Part shown: positions 1 through 5,471 of the stretch, piece after piece | Layout of the letters: every line of letters starts with the position of its first letter | Numbering within the stretch: the first letter of the stretch is position 1 | Source: Pseudomonadota bacterium | GTDB taxonomy: Bacteria > Pseudomonadota > Alphaproteobacteria > Rhizobiales > Beijerinckiaceae | Assembly: GCA_023423995.1 (NCBI GenBank) | Contig: JAFAEL010000067.1 | Span: forward strand, 1 to 6,248 | Length of the DNA stretch: 6,248 bases | Direction: 5' to 3' | Notes under the pieces: generated by a model | The model's input: the letters and a program-made list of their open reading frames with translations, nothing else | The model's database searches: none | What the model was told of the DNA's origin: nothing | Position numbers and translations under genes: made by a program

Positions 1-2
1 CC

Positions 3-347
3 TACTGGCACCTCTCGGCCGAGGCGAACGCCGCGATCCTGGAAGATCAGAAGAACGTCGAGCATGCCTGTGAGGCCGAGACCTCGATGATGCTCGCGCT
101 CGCGCCGGATCTCTGTGACCCGTCCGAGTTCAAGAACGCGATCGGCCCGACCAACCCGTCGCATACCGAGGTGGCCGGCAGCCTCGCCGTCCACCGCTGG
201 CGGTCCTTTGAGGCCCGGACCAGCCACGGCGCCCTCGGAAACCCGACGCGGGCGAGCGCCGACAAAGGCGAGCGCCTGATCGAGGCGGCCGCGGAGGCGA
301 TCGCGAAGCTGCTCCGGAACGATGCGTTCTGGGCGATGACCTATTGA
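3..347 (+). CDS. Creatininase-family amidohydrolase, C-terminal part (5' end outside window)
   Basis: The reading frame is open from the left edge to the TGA at 345-347, leaving about 114 residues of a family usually near 250. Seen: the motif HACEAETS at 63-86, followed by MMLALAPDL, and near the end GALGNPTRASADKGERL. These match the creatininase family (PF02633), whose hallmark is HAGExETS followed by a hydrophobic stretch and a late G-x-x-G-x-P-x-x-A-x-x-x-K-G segment. The usual Gly of HAGE is Cys here. Family members are metal-dependent cytoplasmic hydrolases of cyclic amides and related compounds (creatinine, formamidopyrimidines and others). The N-terminal metal-binding Glu/His/Asp residues are not in the window, so activity cannot be judged. 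The stop lies 13 bases before the next gene, and the GAGGA overlapping this stop probably serves that gene, so the two are likely co-transcribed. The family is fairly sure; the substrate is unknown. Confidence 0.85.
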   Translation, partial: YWHLSAEANAAILEDQKNVEHACEAETSMMLALAPDLCDPSEFKNAIGPTNPSHTEVAGSLAVHRWRSFEARTSHGALGNPTRASADKGERLIEAAAEAIAKLLRNDAFWAMTY

Positions 348-350
348 GGA
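346..350 (+). promoter_or_regulatory. Ribosome binding site supporting the GTG start at 361
   Basis: GAGGA overlaps the stop codon of the creatininase-family gene and sits 10 bases before GTG 361. The ATG codons at 350 and 359 are out of frame with the amidohydrolase and hit a stop within 16 codons, so they are not its start. A competing in-frame TTG at 394 has GGGGA at 381-385, 8 bases upstream. Confidence 0.5.
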
Positions 351-360
351 TGCCGGGAAT

Positions 361-2043
361 GTGCGCCGCCGCGCCGGTTCGGGGATTTTCGGTTTGAACC
401 ACGCTCTCGGGGAGGTCCTCGGCTATCCGGACCTCATTCTCCATGGCGGCCGCATCGTCACGGCCGATGCCGCCTTCACGATCGCGGAAGCCGTCGCGAT
501 CCGGGATGGGCGGTTTCTCGCCGTCGGCCGCTCTGACGAGATCCTCCGGCTCGCCGGCCCGCACACCGAGACCGTCGACCTTGCCGGGAAGACGGTGCTG
601 CCCGGCCTCATCGACACGCATGCGCATGTCGAACGGGCTGGGCTTCTGAACTGCACCGTCGGGTTCGAGGGCGTCTCGAGCATCGACGAGGCGCTCGCGC
701 GCGTCAGGGCAGGCGCGGACCGGACCCCCGGCGGCGAATGGATCCGGGGACGGGTCTGGCACCCCTTCGCCCAGTTGCGCGAGAAGCGCTTCATCACCCG
801 CTGGGAACTCGATCAAGCTGCACCGGATCACCCGGTCTTCCTTCCGGTGAGCCACTTCTCCCTCGTAAACAGTCGGGCGCTCGCGCTCGCCGGCATCACG
901 CGAGACACGCCGGATCCGGACGGCGGCAAGATCCATCGGAATGCGGACGGGGAGCCGACGGGCATCCTGGAGGAGGCCGCCGAGGAACTCGTCGAGCGGC
1001 TGCTGCCGCCCTGGACCTTCGACGAGCAGTTCGCGCAGATGAAGGACGCGATGGCGTACTTCAACGCCTTCGGCCTCACGAGCGCGATCAGCGCAGCGGT
1101 CTCGCCGGGCGACTTGCGCGTCCACCAGGCGCTGCGCGATGCCGGCCAGGCGACGCTGCGGATCAGCGCGATGTTCGCCCCGACGGGCGGGCTCAACCCG
1201 ACGCTTTCGCTCGAGGAGTGGGAACGCTTCTTTTCGCGGATGGGCGTCGCTTCCGATTTCGGCGACGAGTGGCTGAGCCTCTCGGGCGTCAAGCTGCAGG
1301 TGGATGGCGGCATGACGCTGCGCACGGCTGCGATGCGCTCGGGCTACCCGGACGATCCGGATTACCGCGGCACGGTCGTGATCCCGCAGGAGCGGCTGAA
1401 CGGTTTCGTCGGCATCGCGAACCGCTACGGCTGGCGCGTCGGCATCCATGCGGTCGGGGACGCCGCCGTCGATGCCGTGCTCGACGCCTACGAGGCTGCG
1501 GACCGGGAGCGATCCATCAGGGACCGCCGCTTCGTGGTCATCCATGGCAGCCTGATGCAGCCCGACCAGATGCTCCGCGCCCACGAACTCGGGGTCCGGG
1601 TCGATGCGCAGAGCGCCTTCCTTTGGAACAAGGCGGCGGCGATCGCCCGGCACATGGGCAAGGAGACGGCGGACCGCGCCATCCCGATGCGGTCGCTCAT
1701 CGACAGCATGGGGCTCGACCTTCTCGGACAAGGCACGGACTATCCGATCAATCCGCTCAGCCCCTTCTGGAACATTTACGTGATGACGACGCGTCGCGAC
1801 GCGACCGGAACGCTCTACGGTCCCGGCGAGGCGATCACGCGCGAGGAGGCGATCCGTCTCTACACGAGCGCCGCATCGCGCTATTCGTTCAGCGAGGGAC
1901 GAACCGGATCGATCGAGCCTGGGAAGCTCGCCGACCTCGTCGTCATCTCGGCCGACATCCTCTCCGTTCCGGACGATGCGCTGAAGGACATCCAGGCGCT
2001 CCGGACGATCGTCGGCGGCCGCACGGTATTCGAGGCAGCATGA
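361..2043 (+). CDS. YtcJ-like metal-dependent amidohydrolase (amidohydrolase family 3)
   Basis: This is a 560-residue cytoplasmic hydrolase with no signal peptide, normal length for the YtcJ/NfdA branch, whose characterised members cleave N-substituted formamides and similar C-N bonds. Seen in order: an N-terminal beta domain (DLILHGGRIVTADA, about 24-37), the metal-binding HxH (H87, H89 in LIDTHAHVE), K311 in GVKLQVDGG, H363 and D367 in GIHAVGD, H395 in VVIHGS, and D460 in GQGTDYP. The C-terminal part returns to the beta domain with GSIEPGKLADLVV. All expected metal and catalytic positions appear filled. The usual 'IEH' before the second late His is 'VIH' here, a departure from the family consensus. 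GTG 361 is chosen for its GAGGA at good spacing; TTG 394 would remove 11 residues before the conserved domain and cannot be excluded. The gene lies between another amide hydrolase and an ABC importer, suggesting it acts on the imported compound. The family is sure; the substrate is not. Confidence 0.93.
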   Translation: MRRRAGSGIFGLNHALGEVLGYPDLILHGGRIVTADAAFTIAEAVAIRDGRFLAVGRSDEILRLAGPHTETVDLAGKTVLPGLIDTHAHVERAGLLNCTVGFEGVSSIDEALARVRAGADRTPGGEWIRGRVWHPFAQLREKRFITRWELDQAAPDHPVFLPVSHFSLVNSRALALAGITRDTPDPDGGKIHRNADGEPTGILEEAAEELVERLLPPWTFDEQFAQMKDAMAYFNAFGLTSAISAAVSPGDLRVHQALRDAGQATLRISAMFAPTGGLNPTLSLEEWERFFSRMGVASDFGDEWLSLSGVKLQVDGGMTLRTAAMRSGYPDDPDYRGTVVIPQERLNGFVGIANRYGWRVGIHAVGDAAVDAVLDAYEAADRERSIRDRRFVVIHGSLMQPDQMLRAHELGVRVDAQSAFLWNKAAAIARHMGKETADRAIPMRSLIDSMGLDLLGQGTDYPINPLSPFWNIYVMTTRRDATGTLYGPGEAITREEAIRLYTSAASRYSFSEGRTGSIEPGKLADLVVISADILSVPDDALKDIQALRTIVGGRTVFEAA

Positions 2044-2085
2044 GCGCGATCAGGTCGGCTGGCGAGCGGGGCTTCGCATGAGCGC
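2038..2085 (+). repeat. 10-base direct repeat GCATGAGCGC, 38 bases apart
   Basis: Identical copies lie at 2038-2047 and 2076-2085, and each carries an ATGA. The first spans the amidohydrolase stop and the second spans the ATPase start. Collapsing the repeat would leave a single ATGA-overlapping junction. Confidence 0.6.
2040..2081 (+). other. 13-codon mini-ORF bridging the amidohydrolase and ATPase genes
   Basis: An ATG at 2040 overlaps the amidohydrolase stop as ATGA (2040-2043). It opens a 13-codon frame (MSAIRSAGERGFA) whose TGA at 2079-2081 overlaps the ATPase start, again as ATGA (2078-2081). It could hand terminating ribosomes from one gene to the next. It resembles no known peptide and may be a chance frame; the double ATGA arrangement is the only evidence. 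Confidence 0.25.
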
Positions 2086-2866
2086 ACGTCTTCGCCTCAC
2101 GGACGTGCGGAAAGTCTATGGCGAGGGCGCGGACGCGTACCTCGCCTTCGACTCCATATCGCTCGACATCGCGCCGTCGGAGTTCCTGGCGATCGTCGGC
2201 CCGTCCGGTTGCGGGAAGTCGACGCTTCTGCGCATCGCGGCCGGCCTTGCGCCGGCAACGGCTGGCGGCGTCGAGCTCGACGGGCGCGCCGTGACGGGGC
2301 CGCCTCCGGGCGTCATCTACCTGTTCCAGCAATATGCGAAGTCGCTGTTTCCGTGGCGGACGGTCATCGACAACGTCATGTTCCCGCTGGAGGCCGCGCC
2401 GCGTTCGGAGCGTGGCCGGCTGAAGGAGCGGTGCTCCGAGTACCTGAAGCAGGTCGGCCTCGCCGGCTTCGAGAGCAAGTATCCCTGGCAGCTGTCCGGC
2501 GGCATGCAGCAACGCGTCGCGATCGCGCGCGCGCTCGCGGCCGAGCCGCGCGTGCTGCTCCTGGACGAGCCGTTCAGCGCGGTGGACGCGCTCACCCGGA
2601 TGGAGCTCCAGTCGCTCGTGCTCGACCTGTGGCGGCAGAACGGCTTCACGGCAGTGCTGGTGACGCACGATGTCGAGGAGGCGGTGTTCCTGGCCGATCG
2701 GGTTGCGGTCCTGAGCCACCGTCCGACCACCCTGTCGGAGGTGATCGAGGTCGGGCTTCCCCGTCCGCGCGATCACATCACGACCCGGGAGGACGAGCGC
2801 TTCCTCGCGCTGCGTCACCATCTCATGGAGGCGCTCCTCGGGCGCCTGGCCCCGGCGCACGCGTGA
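2078..2866 (+). CDS. ABC importer ATP-binding protein, NitT/TauT (SsuB/TauB-like) family
   Basis: This 262-residue cytoplasmic ATPase powers uptake through the permeases encoded just downstream. All the elements of an ABC ATPase are present: Walker A GPSGCGKST (41-49), a Q-loop at Q84 in LFQQYAKSLFPWRTV, the signature LSGGMQQR (139-146), Walker B VLLLDEP with D163/E164, a D-loop SAVDALTR (167-174), and the switch histidine H197 in VTHDVEEA. The FPW after the Q-loop and the DALTR D-loop are typical of importers for nitrate, taurine, sulfonates and related organic solutes. Length is normal for the family, with no regulatory C-terminal domain. ATG 2078 agrees with the family N-terminus (RLTDVRKVYG). 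Its Shine-Dalgarno is weak (GGGG at 2068-2071), so translation may depend on coupling through the preceding mini-ORF. The stop overlaps the next start. It is the only ATPase gene seen for two permeases. The solute cannot be predicted. Confidence 0.97.
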   Translation: MSARLRLTDVRKVYGEGADAYLAFDSISLDIAPSEFLAIVGPSGCGKSTLLRIAAGLAPATAGGVELDGRAVTGPPPGVIYLFQQYAKSLFPWRTVIDNVMFPLEAAPRSERGRLKERCSEYLKQVGLAGFESKYPWQLSGGMQQRVAIARALAAEPRVLLLDEPFSAVDALTRMELQSLVLDLWRQNGFTAVLVTHDVEEAVFLADRVAVLSHRPTTLSEVIEVGLPRPRDHITTREDERFLALRHHLMEALLGRLAPAHA

Positions 2867-3627
2867 TGCGCGAGCGGCTTCTCCCGCGACTTCTCGGGCT
2901 GCTTGGGATCGCGGCCGTGCTCGGCGCCTGGGAACTGGCAGGCCGGATGGGGTCCTTGAACCCTGTCCTCATGCCGCGCCCGTCGCTCGTTGCGCAGACG
3001 CTCTGGCAGATCCTGTCCAGCGGCGAGTTCCTCGGCCCGCTCGGGCATACGCTCCTGCTCTTCGCCGTCGGTTACGGCCTCGCCTGCCTGATCGGCATCA
3101 CGCTCGGCCTGCTGATGGGCGCCAGCCCGGCCATCTACGGGCTGCTCGAGCCCCTGGTGGAACTGATCCGTCCGCTGCCCAAATCGGCGCTCGTGCCGGC
3201 GCTGTTCCTGTTCCTCGGCATCGGCTCGACCACGATGGTGACCGTCGTCGTGCTGGCCGCGATCTTTCCGGTGCTCATCAACACGCTGCAGGGCGTGCGG
3301 GGGATCGATCCGGTGCTGCTTGACACGGCCCGCACCTTTCAGTGCTCGCGTCTGCGAACGCTCCTCAGCGTCGTGCTGCCTGCCGCGATGCCGATGATCC
3401 TGGCGGGCATGCGGGTGGGGCTGGGGCTCGGCCTCGTCCTCGTGATCCTGGCCGAGATGCTCGCGGGCGAGAGCGGGCTCGGCTACCTGATCCTCGACCT
3501 GCAGCGCTCGTTCCAGGTCCGCGAGATGTATGCCTGGATCGCGATCCTTGCGGCTGTCGGAGGTTCGCTCGCCCTCCTCTTCGACTGGACGGACAAGCGC
3601 CTGGTGCCCTGGCGCGGGCGGGCCTGA
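2866..3627 (+). CDS. ABC importer permease 1, NitT/TauT (SsuC/TauC-like) family
   Basis: This 253-residue inner-membrane protein forms part of the solute channel. About six hydrophobic segments are visible: around 9-25, 62-84, 107-119, 123-141, 178-200 and 222-239. Between the fourth and fifth lies the cytoplasmic EAA-type coupling loop, DTARTFQCSRLRTLLSVVLP (153-172), which docks on the ATPase. The family landmarks LIRPLPKSALVPALFLFLGI (100-119) and LINTLQGV are clear, and the protein ends LVPWRGRA. ATG 2866 overlaps the ATPase stop by one base (TGATG); GTG 2863 is in frame directly before it but adds only one residue. No good Shine-Dalgarno precedes it, so translational coupling is likely. 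It is a paralogue of permease 2 (4602-5441), most alike from about residue 95 onward, but lacks the roughly 30-residue N-terminal cytoplasmic extension of that protein. Confidence 0.94.
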   Translation: MRERLLPRLLGLLGIAAVLGAWELAGRMGSLNPVLMPRPSLVAQTLWQILSSGEFLGPLGHTLLLFAVGYGLACLIGITLGLLMGASPAIYGLLEPLVELIRPLPKSALVPALFLFLGIGSTTMVTVVVLAAIFPVLINTLQGVRGIDPVLLDTARTFQCSRLRTLLSVVLPAAMPMILAGMRVGLGLGLVLVILAEMLAGESGLGYLILDLQRSFQVREMYAWIAILAAVGGSLALLFDWTDKRLVPWRGRA

Positions 3628-3636
3628 GGCGACGTG

Positions 3637-3643
3637 AGAAGGA
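3637..3643 (+). promoter_or_regulatory. Strong ribosome binding site deciding the binding-protein start
   Basis: AGAAGGA lies 8 bases before ATG 3652, an ideal spacing. It lies inside the longer frame that would begin at GTG 3634, so it argues for ATG 3652 as the true start. It is the best Shine-Dalgarno in the operon, in keeping with the excess of binding protein over membrane parts usual in ABC importers. Confidence 0.7.
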
Positions 3644-3651
3644 TCTCGACG

Positions 3652-4602
3652 ATGCTCAACCGACGCAGCCTCCTTCTGGCGGGCGCCGCTCTCGCAGCCG
3701 CCGGATCCGCACGCGCGGCCGAACTCGAGCGCGTGCGCGTCAGCGTCATCCCGATCAACGACGTCACGCCGCTCTTCGTCGCGATTAAGCAGGGTTTCTT
3801 CGAGGCGGAGGGTCTGCTGGTCGACACCTCGCCGTCCTCCGGCGGGGCAACCGGCATCCCCGGGCTCGTGGCCGGCAGCTACGACATCGCCTATGGCAAC
3901 GTGGTCTCGACGCTCCTGGCCGCCCAGAGCGGCATCCAGCTCCGCGTGGTCGCGGCCGGGACCAAGATAACCGAAGCGAAGAACGACTTCTCCGCCATCG
4001 TGGCGCGGCGGGAGACCGGCATCCGGTCGGGCAAGGACCTCGAGGGCAAGGTCGTCGCCGTCAACACCCGCAACAACGTCATCTGGCTCTACGCCCGCGC
4101 CTGGATCAAGGCGACGGGCGGAAATCCTGACCGCGTCACCTACAAGGAAGTGCCGCATCCGCAGATGGAGGACGCGATCCGCCAGAAGCAGGTTGATGCC
4201 GGCTACATGGTCGTGCCCTTCGTGACGCTCGCGACGGCGAAGCCGGACATGGAGGCGATCGCCCACCCGTACAGCTCGGTGCAGCTGGGCGTCGACGTCG
4301 GCCAGTACCTCGCGACGGCGGCCTATCTGCAATCGAAACCCGAGACGGTCGCGAAATTCACCCGGGCGCTCCGGCGCGGCGTCGAGTGGTACAACGCGAA
4401 CCTCACCAATCCCGAACTGCTGCCCGTGATCGCCGGCTTTACCAAGCTGGATGTCGGGCTGCTCAAGAGCCTGACTCTGCCGCCCTATCCGGTCGCGGTG
4501 GATCCACCGCAGATCGAGAGGACGATGCAGCTCATGATCGAGCATCGGCTCCTGCGCGGCCCGGTGGACGTGCAGCCGCTGATTGCGCCGACGGCCATCT
4601 GA
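3652..4602 (+). CDS. Periplasmic solute-binding protein 1, NitT/TauT type (NMT1/THI5-like)
   Basis: This 316-residue exported protein should deliver the solute to the importer encoded around it. The N-terminus (MLNRRSLLLAGAALAAAGSA) has two arginines, a hydrophobic core and a likely cleavage after ARA (about residue 22). No lipobox Cys is seen, so it should be soluble in the periplasm; NRRSLL makes Tat export possible. The family start PINDVTPLFVAIKQGFFEAE (34-53) is clear, followed by GGATGIPGLVAGSYDIAYGN and the subfamily block VAVNTRNNVIWLY (135-147), then EVPHPQMEDAI. Relatives commonly carry VEPF after the 'VDA' strand; here it reads VVPF with V188 in the Glu position, while the paralogue at 5472-6248 keeps LVEPF. 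ATG 3652 is chosen over GTG 3634 for its Shine-Dalgarno and because it starts the signal peptide. The stop overlaps the permease 2 start. The solute is unknown; thiamine-precursor binding should not be assumed from the family name. Confidence 0.94.
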   Translation: MLNRRSLLLAGAALAAAGSARAAELERVRVSVIPINDVTPLFVAIKQGFFEAEGLLVDTSPSSGGATGIPGLVAGSYDIAYGNVVSTLLAAQSGIQLRVVAAGTKITEAKNDFSAIVARRETGIRSGKDLEGKVVAVNTRNNVIWLYARAWIKATGGNPDRVTYKEVPHPQMEDAIRQKQVDAGYMVVPFVTLATAKPDMEAIAHPYSSVQLGVDVGQYLATAAYLQSKPETVAKFTRALRRGVEWYNANLTNPELLPVIAGFTKLDVGLLKSLTLPPYPVAVDPPQIERTMQLMIEHRLLRGPVDVQPLIAPTAI

Positions 4603-5441
4603 TGCCGGCGCTCGCAGCCACGACCTTGGAAACGACTGCAACGGGCGGGCTGGAGGCCGCCTCTGCCGGATACCGGCTCTCTCGGCGATGGCTGCATACG
4701 CGGGCGAGCGGCTTCGTGCTGATCCTCGTCCTGCTCGCGCTGTGGGAGGCGTCCGCGCGTCTCGGCTGGGTGCAGAGCCAGAGCTGGCCGCCCTTCTCGG
4801 CCGTTCTCGCGGCGACATGGCGGGGACTTGCAGAGGGCGAACTCGGGCTGCCGCTCCTTTCGACGATCGGGCGAATGCTTGCGGGCTATGCGATCGGATG
4901 TGGGCTCGGCGTAGCCCTCGGGCTCCTCCTCGGCGCGAACCGCTGGATCCGCTATGTCGTGCTGCCGGTCGTCGAGGTGATCCGGCCGATCCCGATCCCG
5001 GCGATCGTGCCGCCGCTGATCCTGTTCCTCGGCATCGACGACGCGCTCAAGATCTTCGTGGTCGCGCTCGCGAGCTTCTTCCCTGCGCTCATCAACACGA
5101 TGGCGGGTGTGCTCGGGGTGGACGACGTCCTGCTCCAGACGGCCCGGACGTTCCGGATCGGCTGGACGCGGACGATGCTGCGGGTCGTGCTTCCGGCGAC
5201 GCTCCCGGCGATCTCGTCCGGCCTGCGCGTCGCCATCGGCCTCGCCCTCGTCGTCACGGTGGTCGCCGAGATGATCGCGGGCTCGGCCGGGATCGGCTAC
5301 TACATCGTCCAGATGCAATACGCGCTGCGGCCGGACGCGATGTATGCGGCCGTGCTCTGCCTCGCGCTCACCGGCTACCTGTTGAACCGGCTCTTCCTCG
5401 CCGGAGAAGCCCGCCTGATCCCGTGGATGGGCCGCGCCTGA
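4602..5441 (+). CDS. ABC importer permease 2, NitT/TauT (SsuC/TauC-like) family
   Basis: This 279-residue inner-membrane permease is the second in the operon. Its first 35 or so residues are polar, Thr/Ala-rich and probably cytoplasmic (ending near RLSRRWLHTRASG). Hydrophobic segments then appear at about 37-52, 89-111, 131-145, 150-170, 205-226 and 242-264. The coupling loop is QTARTFRIGWTRTMLRVVLP (179-198). The landmarks VIRPIPIPAIVPPLILFLGI (126-145) and LINTMAGVLGVD are typical of the family. The C-terminus, LIPWMGRA, mirrors LVPWRGRA of permease 1. ATG 4602 shares one base with the binding-protein stop (TGATG) and has no clear Shine-Dalgarno, so coupling is likely. It is too diverged from permease 1 to be a recent duplicate. 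It may pair with permease 1 as a heterodimer or form a separate homodimeric channel sharing the ATPase; the sequence does not decide this. Confidence 0.93.
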   Translation: MPALAATTLETTATGGLEAASAGYRLSRRWLHTRASGFVLILVLLALWEASARLGWVQSQSWPPFSAVLAATWRGLAEGELGLPLLSTIGRMLAGYAIGCGLGVALGLLLGANRWIRYVVLPVVEVIRPIPIPAIVPPLILFLGIDDALKIFVVALASFFPALINTMAGVLGVDDVLLQTARTFRIGWTRTMLRVVLPATLPAISSGLRVAIGLALVVTVVAEMIAGSAGIGYYIVQMQYALRPDAMYAAVLCLALTGYLLNRLFLAGEARLIPWMGRA

Positions 5442-5451
5442 GACGCGGCCC
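5429..5451 (+). terminator. Perfect 8-bp hairpin around the permease 2 stop codon
   Basis: GGGCCGCG (5429-5436) and CGCGGCCC (5444-5451) pair perfectly around a 7-base loop, CCTGAGA, that holds the stop codon TGA. No T-run follows, so it is not a classical intrinsic terminator. It may stabilise the 3' end, or act with the adjoining hairpin. In G+C-rich DNA such stems can occur by chance. Confidence 0.35.
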
Positions 5452-5471
5452 TGGGCGGGTCGACCGCCCGG
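5451..5471. terminator. Hairpin in the convergent intergenic gap, possible two-way terminator
   Basis: CTGGGCGG (5451-5458) pairs with CCGCCCGG (5464-5471) over a 5-base loop, GTCGA: seven Watson-Crick pairs and one T-G wobble. It fills most of the 30-base gap between the two convergent stop codons, abuts the preceding hairpin, and would fold in transcripts from either side. No T-run is present on either strand, so factor-independent termination is uncertain. Confidence 0.45.

Noticed and set aside
350..397. ATG codons at 350 and 359 as starts for the amidohydrolase
   Set aside because: They are in another frame and meet a TGA at 395-397, before any conserved sequence.
130..1731. 533-codon open frame on the minus strand opposite the amidohydrolase gene
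   Set aside because: Its translation is rich in Arg, Ala, Asp, His and Glu with no domain pattern, and the plus strand carries a complete enzyme with all active-site motifs. Long antisense frames are expected in G+C-rich DNA.
738..2081. 447-codon plus-strand frame overlapping the amidohydrolase
   Set aside because: It is the second reading frame of a real gene, with Arg/Gly/Pro-rich low-complexity translation. Only its last 13 codons, from ATG 2040, were kept as a possible mini-ORF.
2815..4818. 667-codon open frame on the minus strand opposite permease 1, binding protein 1 and the start of permease 2
   Set aside because: It crosses three recognisable plus-strand genes and has a low-complexity, highly charged translation with no family features. 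It is a codon-bias shadow.
4485..5318. 277-codon minus-strand frame full of Arg, Asp, Glu and His opposite permease 2
   Set aside because: The charged repeats are the antisense reading of hydrophobic permease codons, not a real acidic protein.
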